Of a DNA stretch of 64,000 nt, positions 11,391 to 25,330 are shown piece by piece. Made by a program: the position numbers and the translations under genes. This DNA is from Eriocheir sinensis. Its lineage: Eukaryota > Arthropoda > Malacostraca > Decapoda > Varunidae. The stretch spans positions 10,981,364 through 11,045,363 of the forward strand of contig NC_066531.1 in assembly GCF_024679095.1 (NCBI RefSeq). Direction: 5' to 3'. The notes beneath the pieces are model-generated. The model worked only from the letters and a program-made list of their open reading frames with translations, had not been told where the DNA came from and did no database searches. Position 1 is the stretch's first letter; each line of letters begins with the position of its first letter.

Positions 11391-11764
11391 GGAGTTACAT
11401 GTACCATCAGAGCAAAGGGATCTCCTTAGAGCAGCTTCCCCCAACTAGCCATGCAGTACAACAGCACATCCGCCGAGCCTACTATGCAACCTATCAGATG
11501 GTAACATTGTTAAACCCGAATAAGCCTGCAGAACTGAATCCTAGTGCATTCGGCTTCAGGAAAACAGATGAACTTCTGCTGCCAGTTGAGGGACATAGAC
11601 CAATTCCTGAGGAATACACAATCATCTGCAGCTGTAAGAAATGCAGCACTGAGAGATGTGCCTGCCGCAAAGCTGGACTTCCATGCATCGGTTTCTGCAA
11701 GTGCCAAAGTCCACAGGGAGATGAACAAGTAGTGCACTGTAAGAATGTTCATAGCCTAGACTAG
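11366..11764 (+). pseudogene. C-terminal continuation of the Academ-like protein, +2 frame
   Basis: The protein seems to continue here after a frame change between about 11350 and 11390. The segment LRSYMYHQSKGISLEQLPPT leads to helical HIRRAYYATYQM and then to a Cys-rich tail (CSCKKCSTERCACRKAGLPC, then CKCQ) resembling a CXC-type zinc-binding motif. In this protein family such a tail closes the single polypeptide, so a one-base indel in this copy is the simplest explanation. A programmed shift or small intron is possible but I see no clear splice sites. The apparent start at 11366 is not a real start. Confidence 0.7.
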
Positions 11765-11926
11765 GGACATGTGCAGAGCAGTGCATTCTGGGTATTTGTA
11801 CTCAAAGAATTTTAGTACCGGTATATAGAAAAGTGACTGGCACCAGACTAAGGTCATGTTTTAGTGTGCGATACCGAACCACTCGATTAATGCTAGTTTC
11901 ATTTGATATGACACCATGTTATCAAC

Positions 11927-12404
11927 CATTTAAGGGCCTGAAATACATATCAAAAGACTAATTAGCATCTCTACTAACATCTCCATGCCCTACCAATGCC
12001 AAAATAGATACCGATATAATTTGTCAAACTGTATTTGGAGTTATGGTAAAATTTTGACCTCCACCTGCTTTTCGTGACCTTTTGACCTCTGGCTAACTCA
12101 TTAACATATTCATTTGCATAATGATTATTGGAATGGATAGAAGACTTCAATACAAACATTTTAAGATGTATTTCGTTGTTCTGTGACTTATACTTCCTGA
12201 GATATGCCTAATCATATTTCCCCTACCCCCAAATTTTGCTTAAAAAAAGGGCGTCGATGGGTGTGGTCTGTGACGTCATTTTCTCGCTTATTGCCGGGTT
12301 ACCAGAAGTCTACCCAAACTTTTTTGGTGTGCCAGATGGTGTACTTCAACAATATGAAAATAAATTTTCTGGGCCTGCCATGCACACGGGGACCCCCTCA
12401 GGCC
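11927..12404 (-). repeat. Right terminal inverted repeat of the Academ-like element
   Basis: This is the inverted partner of 5996-6473, also 478 bp. It ends GACCCCCTCAGGCC at 12404 and is followed by CTG. It supplies an accidental open frame into the neighbouring Gypsy integrase. Confidence 0.9.
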
Positions 12405-13483
12405 CTGCACTATGGTCCACGGTGCTACCTATGAAGTCCCGGGAAGGAGTCTTGAAAGAAATGTACGACAGCATCACCAGCGGACACCTTGGGGTAAAGA
12501 AGACACTGAGTCGCCTGCGCCAAAGGTTCTACTGGGTTGGCATGAGGAAGGACGTGGAAGAATGGTGTCACGCGTGTAAGGTGTGCTGTGCAAAGAAGGG
12601 CCCCAAGAAGCGTCACCGTGCCCCATTGCAACTATACCAGGTTGGAGCCCCCAATGAACGGGTGGCAGTGGATATAGCAGGACCCTTGCCTCTGACGACG
12701 AACGGAAATAGGTACATCTGCGTCACAATGGATTACTTCACCAAGTGGCCGGAAGCCAACGCCATCCCTGACCAGGAAGCCACTACCATCGCTAAGATAT
12801 TGGTGGAGGAGTTCTTCTGTCGCTTCGGTGTGCCTAACGAGCTCCATTCCGATCAGGGAAGGAATTTTGAGTCAACAGTCCTTGCTGAGTGTTGCAAGCT
12901 CCTGGGTATCAAGAAGACCCGGACCACCCCTCTGCACTCCCAGTCAGATGGAATGGTGGAGAGGTTTAATTGGACGTTGGGCCAGGAGTTGGCCAAGCAG
13001 TGCAACAATGATCAGTCTTCATGGGATCAGAAGCTGCCTGCGCTCCTCATGGCCTACAGGTCTGCCGTCCACGAGACTACGGGGTATTCACCGGCAAAGC
13101 TGATGTTTGGACGTGAGCTGCGATTGCCGGTGGACTTACTGACAGGAAGGCCTCCTGGGGAAAGTCTTCCAAGGGACGCCTCCAGTTTTCCCCGTCAACT
13201 AGAGGAACGGCTGGAAGAGGTGCACCATCAAGTCCGTGGTGCCTTGAAGTTCTCCGGGGAGGCCATGAAGTGCGGTTACAATATGAGGGCAAGCCACGTT
13301 GACTTCAAGGAAGGAGACCAAGTCTGGTTTTACAACCCGCAGAGGAAGAAAGGACAGTCTCCGAAGTTACAGAACCCCTGGGAAGGCCCTTATACTGTGC
13401 TAGAACGCCTCTCCGACGTGACTTACCGAATCCGGAGAACGGAAAGGACCAAGCCGAAAGTTGTCCACGTCAGCCGCCTATGA
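12405..13483 (+). pseudogene. Gypsy G1 integrase
   Basis: This is the integrase of a Ty3/Gypsy retrotransposon, which inserts the cDNA into the genome. Visible in order are: a zinc-binding HHCC region (SGHLGVKKTL, then WCHACKVC); the catalytic core with the first Asp in VAVDIAGPLP, the second in LHSDQGRNFES and the Glu in GMVERFN; and a C-terminal chromatin-side module (GDQVWFYNP, then PWEGPYTVLERLSDVTYRI). All three catalytic residues are present. The open frame appears to start at 12236, but its first 56 residues are read from the Academ inverted repeat, so the genuine Gypsy part starts at 12405. The TGA at 13483 may be native or may truncate a tail that stays partly readable to about 13750. 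RT and protease are missing upstream. Confidence 0.85.
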
Positions 13484-13836
13484 AGGTACCGCGGTCCGGG
13501 AAACTACACCTGGAACAACTACAGACACCCAGCAGCCGGCGAAAACGTAAGGGACGTCCAGGACCAAGAGGAGGTCGACGACGACATAAGCCTTCTGGAC
13601 CTTTCAGCCGAGGGAGATAACCTCCCGGCTTCGGCAGATGTTCCAGGGACACCCCAAGAAGCGGACGACGACGAGGCGCACCAGGAGACAGACGCGCAGG
13701 AGGCAGCGAACAGAAGACAGAGACAACGCAGGCGTCCACAGCGATACGACGATTATTATGTTTTTGATTAATTATCTTATGTTTGTATATAGTTAAGTGC
13801 GTGATCGGGACGATCACAATTAAGAGGGGGGGATAG
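13484..13836 (+). other. G1 3' untranslated region with polypurine tract
   Basis: This lies between the integrase stop and the LTR. It contains an acidic, degenerate extension of the polyprotein (many GAC, GAG and GACGAC codons) and ends with the purine run AAGAGGGGGGGA (13822-13833). That is the expected plus-strand primer just before the LTR. Confidence 0.6.
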
Positions 13837-14242
13837 TGTTGTGCTGGAAGCTTCCCCCGGCGTCCATGGGCCTCTAGAAGTCTACGGGAGGAGTGAGCAG
13901 GGGGGCGGGGAGCAAGGCGAGCCGTCCGCGCCCCGCGGGGCGCGGCCAGACGCCAGGTGGGAAGTGTTGCCAACTCGCATATATTTTTGCTACATGTTCT
14001 TGTATGATCTAAAATATACTGTAACATTCTAGACTGTACTGTTCTGGATATATATATAGGAGAAGAGGGCGAGAGAGTCAAGTCCGAGTCATAGTAAGCT
14101 AGTGGCCAGTGAAGAGTCGAGTGAAGTGTACTACTAAGGAAGAATATTAAACTACAGAAGTTGTGCGAAGTGTTTACATATCTCCCTCCCACGGAGTCTT
14201 GTGACGGCGACACGGAACCCAAGTAATACGTCCGGCATAACA
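13837..14242 (+). repeat. G1 3' LTR
   Basis: The 406-bp sequence begins TGTTGTGCTGG and ends CCGGCATAACA, the TG...CA ends with short inverted repeats expected of an LTR. It directly follows a polypurine tract. A TATATATATAGG box near 14050 is a plausible promoter TATA. The matching 5' LTR is not in the window. Confidence 0.75.
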
Positions 14243-14530
14243 TCATCATCATGTAGAAGACATTCATTATCGCATTTCTAAATTGATTTCATGTAATATG
14301 GTATATTTCTGACTACATTATATTATAATATAATATAATATTATACAATATTATAATTTCACGGTCACACACACACTGTACACACTGATGCGCGTCACTA
14401 ACATCACCAGTGAATGCGCCACCGTGGTATAGTTGCCAGATACCGCCACCAGGCTAAACATTCTGAAAACCGTGACACTACTCTCTGTCGTCGACTGTAC
14501 ATGGATGTTGTTTGTGTACACGGTGTTCCT
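14243..14530. other. AT-rich spacer
   Basis: No gene is recognised. Between 14310 and 14360 is a TAATATAATATT-type simple sequence that can fold on itself. The rest carries only chance short frames. Confidence 0.4.
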
Positions 14531-15604
14531 CAGACAGTTGTTACAGATCAAGGTTCAGAGTTCGTTAATTCCGTGATGCAGGAGATAAATTAGAAGATAC
14601 CTATGCGACACGCGAAAATAACGGCTTACCATACAAGTGGAAATGGAATAATAAAGCGCGCAAATTATACCGTTGTTAACATTTTGAGGACAATGGTTCT
14701 AGGAAATGTGTCCGTTTGGGAGATAATGTTACTTACTTGCAGTCACCCTGGCCTATAATGCTGCGTATCATCGCACCATAAAGGAGTCCCCTTTTTATCG
14801 AGAGAGACAGAGAGGATTTTTAGAGATCCTCGTATGCCCTACACTATGTTAGAAAAAAATATAAACCTCAGCAGCCCTGGTATGATATTGACTCCTATAA
14901 AGAGGAAATGGCTGCAATTGCAAGGAGGGTTTATGATATTGACTCCTATAAAGAGGAAATGGCTGCACTTGCAAGGAGAGTTTATGATATTTACTCCTAT
15001 AAAGAGGAAATGGCTGTAATTGCAAGGAACGTTTATGATAATACTCCTATAAAGAAGAAATGGCTGTAATTGCAAGGAAAGTTTACGATATTGACTCCTA
15101 TGAAAAGGAAATGGCTGCAATTGCAAAGAAAGTTTATGATAGATGCCAGGTTTACACTGAAGAAGGTAGAGAAGAAAACGAAAAGTACTACAAAGCTACA
15201 AAAATCAAAACTATCAGCGTTGGCGACAGAGTGTTCCTCAAACATACACCAAAAATAAAATAAAATAAAAAGTTGCAACCTATTTTTGATGGACCCTACA
15301 GGGTAATAGAGAAGATCAGTGATATAGTGGTAAAAATTAGGAACCTCAGGACTAGTAAGGTTTCAACGGTCCACACAGATAGAGTGAAAGTCCTTCATGA
15401 AGACTGCATCGATGTGCAGCAATGTCCAACGGTTAGGCGAGCATACCCTTTAATCCAGAGACAGACACTGATCTATTCTTTGCATTGCTCAACCCTGAAA
15501 TCGCTGAAAAAAATTATACCGAAAATGAAAACTCGTAGCGGAGAGGTGACTACTACTGATGACACATTAAATAATGTTCGTTCTACAACAGCAATAAACA
15601 GCTG
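14531..15604 (+). pseudogene. Errantivirus-like G2 integrase remnant
   Basis: This is a decayed integrase of a second Gypsy-class element. Translation from 14531 gives TDQGSEFVNSV (second catalytic Asp), a stop, then AYHTSGNGI and RANYTVVNILRTMV, where the catalytic Glu region has a lysine (GIIKRAN) in place of the expected Glu. After the tandem repeats at 14880-15145 it resumes with GDRVFLKHTP and, past an in-frame stop at about 15261, with LQPIFDGPYRVIEKISDIVV, the C-terminal GPY/F-type module. Nothing upstream (protease, RT) is visible. Env-like sequence follows, so this is the 3' half of an env-bearing element. Confidence 0.7.
14880..15145 (+). repeat. 51-bp tandem repeat inside the G2 integrase
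   Basis: A unit of about 51 bp encoding VYDIDSYKEEMAAIARR (17 residues) is repeated about five to six times with few changes. One unit near 15040 has lost bases. The unit length is a multiple of three, so the coding frame passes through most copies. It expands a region just before the integrase C-terminal module. Confidence 0.85.
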
Positions 15605-17349
15605 ATGCACAGGCCCTACCTTCTCAGGTTACTCCCAAACTTTCAGAGCCACCTCAGCATAGATAAAGCCTTTGCTCTTCCTCTACGGTACAAGAGTTGC
15701 CTAATGTAATGTCAAAACCAATACGATATAAAACAGGAATAATGTATAAAGATGAAAATGCAATGATTAAGCGGAAATATGACGAAATAGACCACATATT
15801 GATTTGACTCTTTCGGTGTACAACTCAATAACACAACAGGAGTCCCCAACACGTGCTGGCCAAAGTTTCACACCAACATACTATCTATATTATAGTCCTC
15901 ACAGACAGAGACTATAGTACCGCTTAGCCTCACAGAAGATGTTTTAGCTGCATTATATAAAGCACGGAATTTAACTGCTTCTTTAGCTTGAAATGTTATT
16001 CAAATGTCACCTGAGTATCCAGCTGTAAAAGCAATAAAATACACACTCCTTAATTTTGAACATGAATTCAGTTCATTGTTGCATCATCTAAGAAACGTTT
16101 TAGGCTATGTGATGACTACTAATCAAAACAAGCTGCATGCTTCTATGAATTATACAAAAAAAAAAAAAAACGTGAAATAATTTTTTTTTAAGGATCCTTG
16201 TCTAATATCTTATTTGGTACCGCGACCCAGGCTCAAGTTGATGCTATTCATGGAAAAATAGAGTACTAGAGTCATTAACTGAGAAAAATTTATATAGTTA
16301 AATGTTTATTATGGAAAACTCAACATCGTTAAGTAATATGCATGCCATGCAATCTGCCTTCAATAGGCTATATTCAGCTGTAGATGTATTGAACCAATTT
16401 TCTATAGACTTTGGCTTTAGGAAGAGAAAAAAGCTCCTACAAGCATTGTTGTATTTTGACTTAGCATTATGCTGACCAGGTATACAAGATTTAAAGTTGA
16501 GTCTGCAGGCTCCCCTGCAAACATACATAACTCCAACCATTATGTGAGACAAACAGTTGTTCAGTACATTAAAGGAAGCCTAGGTTCGGCCTCCAGGTCT
16601 TTTGTGCCTTGCAGTTCTTGATTTTTTAGCTTTATATAGGGATGTAATAACTGTCCTCCAGGACAACGGCTTTGCACGATTCTCGTAATTTCTGTCTCAC
16701 CAAACCTTTGATGTCTTTCGAATCGACTCCCTTCCATTTTCTGTGCAGAATAGCACTTACTTTCTTATGTATAGTGTTGATTCACGATATATTGCCTTCA
16801 GTGAGAATAGGAAAATATATTTTCTGCTTTCTAGTATAGAACACAGTAACAAGAATAACCATATGTTAGTTTGTCCTCCCACAGGCCCCGTCTATGAGGC
16901 TAGTGACGCAGCCTCTTGTGAATCGGCTGCTTTCTTCAATCATGAGTCAGTGATCAACCTTTGCCACACAATAGTCCTGAAAACATTTAACCCCTATGTT
17001 TATAAAAGGTCCTGGCTACTGGACCTATTCACTTGCCTCCCCCATCACTCTGACACTCACATGCCCTACCAGTCCTGTAAACAAACATACTGTCAGCTTG
17101 GCGGGTAATGGAATATTGACGCTTAGGCAAGGTTCTCTTCGTAGTGCTGAGTCCATCTCCCTACAGGAGCTAACAGATGGCTTGCAGCCCCTTAATTCTG
17201 TGGTCGAGCCGGATCAGCCCTTTCAACCAGCAATCCCTTGGTGGATTATCTTCGCCATTGTCGTGATCCGGGTTCTTCTGCTGGTGACGTCTGCCGTGGG
17301 GTATTCCTATGTCCTGCGCTACGCAGAACACCGCCTACTTCCAGAATAG
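15605..17349 (+). pseudogene. G2 envelope-like remnant (errantivirus type)
   Basis: Errantivirus envelope proteins are single-pass, furin-cleaved fusion glycoproteins related to baculovirus F proteins. Several disconnected frames here keep parts of such a protein: a fusion-peptide-like LFGTAT region followed by helices near 16210-16400, Cys-containing ectodomain pieces at 16743-17108 (including ending HSDTHMPYQSCKQTYCQLGG), and a hydrophobic membrane segment with WWIIFAIVVIRVLLLV at about 17240-17300 followed by a short tail. Many stops and shifts and a poly-A run at 16157 make it non-functional. The identification is from motif order and from resemblance to G3 env. Confidence 0.55.
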
Positions 17350-18977
17350 AGCCAATTGCAGACATTGAAAGGCGTATCTTCTCTCTCAACCAACACCTGT
17401 GAGATATCAGGGGCGAGATCTTCCTGAAGGGGAAGTAAGTCGGGACCCAGAAAAGGAACAAACAACGAGGGTAATGGAAAACAGATACCCAGAGAGGAAT
17501 GACAGATATACAACTGTGTAAACATCTGACAGGACAAACACTAACAAGAAGGGTGACATATATAATAGTGTAAACATCTCATAGTACAAACGATAACAAA
17601 ACGTGGAAACAACGACGGTCAAGGAAAACAGATACTCAGACTCAGATACAGAAAACAGATACCCAGTAGGCGTGGTCAGAAAGTGTGAACAGCCATTGAA
17701 AAATACTCTGAACCTGTGACGTCATTCGTGGCGACATGTTATAAACCATTAGCTTAAAAGAAAAATCACTGTCTTAAGAGTGAATCACGAATAAGCAGGA
17801 GAAGTAAAACAATACAACATAATGAGCGAGCCAATGGGTGTGACAGGAAGTATTGGCCACTGGTTATGTAGAAAATTAAGGCGTGTCAAGGATGTAAGTC
17901 CGCCTCAAGCAAAGAAAAATGTGAACTAGAAATCAGTGGTATGGGCAGACCGAGCTTGGTTCTCGCCTCAAGCAGACCTGCTACTCACTCAGCTGAGAAT
18001 GGCTGTTGTGATCTTAATCGTGAGAAGAAATTCGATAATCTAAGGCTACGTCCGCACTAGGCAGCGGAACGCTGCTTCTGTTTTTCGCTGCCGCTGCCTG
18101 TGCTATCTGCATTAGGCTGTTTTTCGCTGCCGCTGCCTGTGCTATCTGCAGCTATTTTTCGCTGCTCGCAGTGTTTCGCTGCCGCTGCCTTTTGGTTTCA
18201 GAGTGCTCCTGACTACGGTCGAATGCGGTTGTGTTGCAGTGCTATTAAATATGAAAACTTTGACGAAAAAAGTGGCAATTGCGTACTTGTTGCGTAAGAA
18301 ACAACAAGAAAAAAAGAAAAAAAAATATTGGGTTCATCCTCTTTTCCAGAACAAAACAAGAAAAGGAGCATTTTATAATTTAATTAAAGAACTAAAGGAT
18401 GACGATGCAAAATATTTTAATTATTATAGAATGTCTAAGGCACCATATAATGAACTTTTACATCGTTTAGGTCCAGCACTTCAACGACAAGACACAAAGT
18501 TCAGAAATGCCTTGACGCCAGATGAGCAACTGACCATAGCAATCAGGTAAGTTATATGTTTATATTAATGAATTTTGTTATATTTTCAGAATTGAGCTCA
18601 AATTTTATTTTTGTAAGTTTTTAAGGACGTGTCACATTATTTATTTTAAGATATATATTTATATTTATATTTGTAATTAAATATTTCGTATAGTAGAGTT
18701 GATTAAACGGTTAATATACTCACACAAAACAATAGCACTACAGCAACCAAAACACGGGGGAATTAAAATTCAATACAAAGGTATGAAATATATTCAGAAA
18801 ATAATAGGAAACTATATATATCCATTCTTTAAATAAAAAAAGCAATTGTTAATTCTGCTAGTATATTATATTGTATTCAGAAAACAATATACAAAATCAT
18901 AATATTCCTATTGTGAAAGAGGAAAACCAAGTGTACCTTCTGCATTTACATAATGCAGTGGGAAAAATTGTCATAAT

Positions 18978-21379
<2,402 letters not shown>

Positions 21380-21599
21380 TATCTGAAAAGATAAACAAAA
21401 CTTTTAAAATCTGTTATTTCCACAAGAAAATTAATATAGGTGTATCTCCATAGATTGTGAAGCTAACATGTTATTTTAAAAAACAAATGCAAACTTTATT
21501 GAATTATCAGAATAGCTTTGATAATCACTTAAAAGTTATTAACCACAAACAGCCGTATTTTAATCACAAGCAGTTCTTTGCAGCCAAATGGCTGCATAC

Positions 21600-22105
21600 T
21601 TTTTGTTTAGAGTACTTCCTCTATTGCATGGTGTCCTAGCTGAGGCTATCTTACAGCAAAGGAAGATATTGGTGGCTTGTTTCAGGATGATCCTTCTACC
21701 ACTCCAAACTTGTAAGTGAAAAATGTAGGCTTCTTCACGAAGTGTAGGTTTCCAGAGTTTCAAGTTTATCAGCGAAATGACCTACAATGACCTTATTTGA
21801 ACTTTAATTTGATCTTTGGTAAAAAAAATCCTGCATAGTGAGAAATGTAGGCCTCTTCAAGAAATATATGTTCCTCGAGTTTGAAGCCGATAGGAGAAAT
21901 ACTAAAAATTGACCTTATTTGACCTTTTTTGACCTTCTGATTGGTCAAAGGTCACCAAAATTATCACTATAACATTCCTTGGGTCATGACCTTTCCATCG
22001 ATACCTCATATGTCCAGGTGGGTTGTCTTGGGGCGGAGGAGATAGGGCACAGACAGACAGACAGACACACACACACACACACACAGACAGACAGTACGAA
22101 AATTT
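21600..22105. repeat. Dispersed repeat ending in an (ACAG)n/(AC)n tract, within the Harbinger element
   Basis: A roughly 115-bp unit (AAATGTAGGC, then CTTCACGAAGTGTAGGTTTCC, then TGACCTT) occurs twice between 21715 and 21925. It is followed by GGTCATGACCTTTC and a tail of ACAGACAGACAG then (AC)n at 22050-22095. Elements with such GGTCA blocks and a microsatellite tail are common in marine invertebrate DNA. It is probably a non-autonomous insertion inside the Harbinger right arm. Exact ends were not found. Confidence 0.45.
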
Positions 22106-23149
22106 ATGTAAAGATTAACATAAAAAAAAAAATATTCAGTTAATATTTCATGGCGTACAGGGATATTTCACTTACGATAGAACAACTCGCAGCACCTTCC
22201 TCCATCACTGCTTGAAACTGACTGAGCGCTGCCGCAGCGGTCTCTAGGTAGTGCAGACAGCTCCATAGAAATGCATATACCACCTAAACAGAAGCAGCGC
22301 AACGCTGCTTCTGTTTCTGTAGGAACGCTGCTCGTGTCGAGGCAGCGTTTCGCTGCTTGTATGAAGCAGCGGCTAGTGCGTACAGCTCCATAGGATTACA
22401 TGTATGACCAACACTCAGGCAGCGGCAGCGAAAAACAGAAGCAGCGTTCCGCTGCCTGGTGCGGACGTAGCCTAAGGGAAACCGACTGTATTGTCCTGGA
22501 GATTATAATGTAGGAGATGTGTAGTAGGATTGTGAGTGGAACAGGATCGTGATTATTTTATCGCGATATAAAGCAAAGATAAAACCACTGGGTGTGGTAT
22601 AATTTGGTGTTTCCGTGACTTGTAGTAGATTATACTATAGGAATGTGTTATTAGGATTTTGTGAAGAGAGTACATAATGATTGTGATGTAAGCAGAGAAG
22701 CAGAGAGATAAGTGGAACGACGAGTGTTATAATTATTGGCAACAATTGAGCACATATTGTAGTATTATGTTTAAGACATGTCGTTTGTCATATGTTGCAT
22801 CCATTGCTGAATATGCCAGTGTTATGATCGTCTGAGCATAGAATATTGCGTAAGGGAATTACTTTCATTTAATTTTAAATAAATTTATATTTTCTTTTTC
22901 CCTTGTTTATCCCCGAACACCAGTCTCCAATAACAACTTAAGCCGGATCACGCTACCAGGGATACGAGACGGTCATATATGGAGTAATTAATGAGTGATA
23001 AAATAATTGTGTTAATACAAGTTAATACAAATGAAATAAAATATAAAGATTAAATACAAGAAAAGAAGGGTCCAAAAGTGTGGCTGTGTCAGATACCTCT
23101 GTAATACAAGTAACTAGGAGCTCCGAGCCAACAAATATATTCAGTCCTC

Positions 23150-23151
23150 AG

Positions 23152-23197
<46 letters not shown>

Positions 23198-23340
23198 ACA
23201 GTGTAATTCAAGCAAACATATCAAAATTGAAAATGCTCGTATCTCGCTTATTTCCAGAGTAAAGTTTTTTATTAACAATCAGCAGCGGATGGGAAAAAAA
23301 AAATGGATAACCCGACGGGCCTGACGTGTGGGCTGGGCAG

Positions 23341-23410
<70 letters not shown>
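23150..23410. repeat. (CA)n and (GA)n microsatellites
   Basis: A (CA) array at about 23153-23194 and a (GA) array at about 23343-23408, separated by 150 bp of unremarkable sequence. Confidence 0.95.
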
Positions 23411-23411
<1 letters not shown>

Positions 23412-25239
23412 CAAATCATCCGTCTACTGACCTGTATGTCCTCACTAAACTGAGGGAAATCACGAACGGTAGGTATAATAATTTATGAAGAGTAACGAGC
23501 CTCCATTATGGGAGGTAAGGGTTGCATATGACACTGCTACACTGTCGTGTCATCCTGACAAGATGTTGCATCACTTCCACTGTACCCCTCCACTAGTGGT
23601 GGCAGCGCTCCACACGTAGGCACGAAGCAAGCACTTAACGAGCATAAGCAAATCTTGTGTTTACACTTGTAATATTTGCTTTGTTTTGTGTATGCAGCTC
23701 AGCGTTTTAAGGAAGTAATTGTTTTGAATCTTCGTAAACTTCAATTTCAAGAAAATAAAAATGTCTAATAAATTCATTTTAATTCTCAGACAACGACGTT
23801 GTTTGTTAACGCTCATCGGATCCGGGGACGAGTAGGTTTCATTGCTTGTTTCTCCAACAGAAGTTCAGTCATCTATAGGCGATGGAAAGTTTTCAGATTC
23901 CGCCATAATCAACTTTACTTTTTAACTCTTAGCGGGTGATATTTTCTCAAATAGTCTCCAAAGCAAATACCCTTCACTCATCGTTAATCAAGTCATACTG
24001 AGTATACTATTCTGAGGAGACCTCGGGTAACCTTGTCCCAGGGAATCTACCCCAACGGCCGGTGGCAACACTGCAGGGTGGCGCACGGCTGCCTGAGGTG
24101 ACGGAGCTCACATATGAGGAGTCCGGTGGTAGTGGCGCGTGCCCTGTCATAAGTGTAACCATCACGTACTCTTTGAGGCTCCTAAATACTCTTCCGAACG
24201 CATGTGACCAGTTGTTGTGTCGCGTGTAACCTAGACTGACGCAGCGACGGAGGGGCAGCCTGAGGGACCGAACACCGATTCCTGGTAAGTACTTCCGTGG
24301 GTTGCCTCGTAGCAGCACAAGAGGTTTGTACTGATGTTTCAGGAATAAGAAAGTGAAAGGATTGCATCACCTACAAGAGTACTTCCTTCCGTGTATAGTT
24401 ATGTGAGCTCGTAAATTCCACCGTCGGTTACAACAGAAACGGCAAATCGTGTATACTGCCCCTTTTCTCTCCCCACCCCCTTTTCGCTGCTTTTTTTACG
24501 TTGCTCAAATGGCAATTAGCACTACCCCAACTACCATCCCCTCCCTGTCTTTGGCTTTACAGTGCCTAAAGTCAGAGAACTCCATGACCAATAACCCAGG
24601 AAAACTACTGTTGTACAATCGTGGTACACAAGTGTTGACACACTGTCCACTCGGTTTCGTTCACCGGCCCTGACTTTAAAATATATACATCGCATGGAAA
24701 GAGGCTAATGTTCAGATATGTCACTACATATACACTCTCCATAAGTTATTAGATATGAATCTGTCAGTTGTGCACACTGATAACAAGTTTGTAATTTGTG
24801 GACGAAAATGTCTCTTTTACCTTTCGTTCAAATTTAGTCAAGGACAGCTAAAGTTGTTTACAACGCTATTACGCATCTGAATGTATGTTGTACTCATTTC
24901 TGCAACGTCGTCCCTAAGAAAATACGAAGAAAACATTGATAACGTGCACAAATATTATGATATAATATAAAAAAATATATAATGATGTCACCATTTAACT
25001 CTCGCTAGACAATGTTATGCAATTACGTCGCCATCGACCATGCCAGCCGGCGCATTTAGGAAACTAGTAGGCTATTATGAATTGAATATAATTACAAAGC
25101 TATTATTTTGCATTTAAGAATACTAAGCGATTTGTTTGCATTTATGAAACTATAATATTACTTTGCATTTACGAATACTAAGCTATTATTATGCATTTAA
25201 GAAAACTAGGCTATTATTTTGCAGTAACTTTTTTTTCTT

Positions 25240-25240
<1 letters not shown>
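23411..25240. other. Intergenic stretch without a recognisable gene
   Basis: No transposon protein or exon is recognised. Only short frames without motifs occur, for example at 24007-24318 on the minus strand. Between about 25060 and 25235 a degenerate unit of about 40 bp (GCTATTATTTTGCATTTAAGAATACTAAG) recurs four times. Confidence 0.4.
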
Positions 25241-25241
<1 letters not shown>

Positions 25242-25329
<88 letters not shown>

Positions 25330-25330
25330 A
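25242..25330. repeat. Compound (CT)n(AC)n microsatellite
   Basis: About 38 bp of CT repeats passes directly into about 48 bp of AC repeats. A further AC-rich patch lies at 25513-25570. Confidence 0.95.

Larger units (their letters stand above)
5996..12404 (+). mobile_element. Academ-like DNA transposon with long inverted repeats
   Basis: A 6409-bp element is bounded by inverted repeats of 478 bp each (5996-6473 and 11927-12404). Both begin GGCCTGAGGGGGTCCCCGTG and are flanked by the trinucleotide CTG (5993-5995 and 12405-12407). Inside is one long gene (7026-11390, then 11366-11764 in another frame). From established knowledge, the Academ superfamily makes 3-4 bp target duplications and its autonomous members encode an XPG-type nuclease, which fits here. 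The stretches 6474-7025 and 11765-11926 carry no other gene and probably hold leader and trailer. Insertion split a Gypsy element. The long, similar repeats and long open frame suggest a fairly recent insertion, inactivated by one frameshift near 11366-11390. Confidence 0.75.

Noticed and set aside
13470..14267. 265-codon minus-strand frame opposite the G1 LTR
   Set aside because: It lies across the integrase end, polypurine tract and LTR on the opposite strand, has no motif, and is explained by GC-rich sequence.
14880..15145. A CRISPR-like array
   Set aside because: The units are contiguous with no spacers, and the sequence is eukaryotic transposon coding DNA.
24007..24370. Arg/Ser/Pro-rich minus-strand frames as a possible exon
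   Set aside because: No motif, no convincing splice sites and no neighbouring exon.
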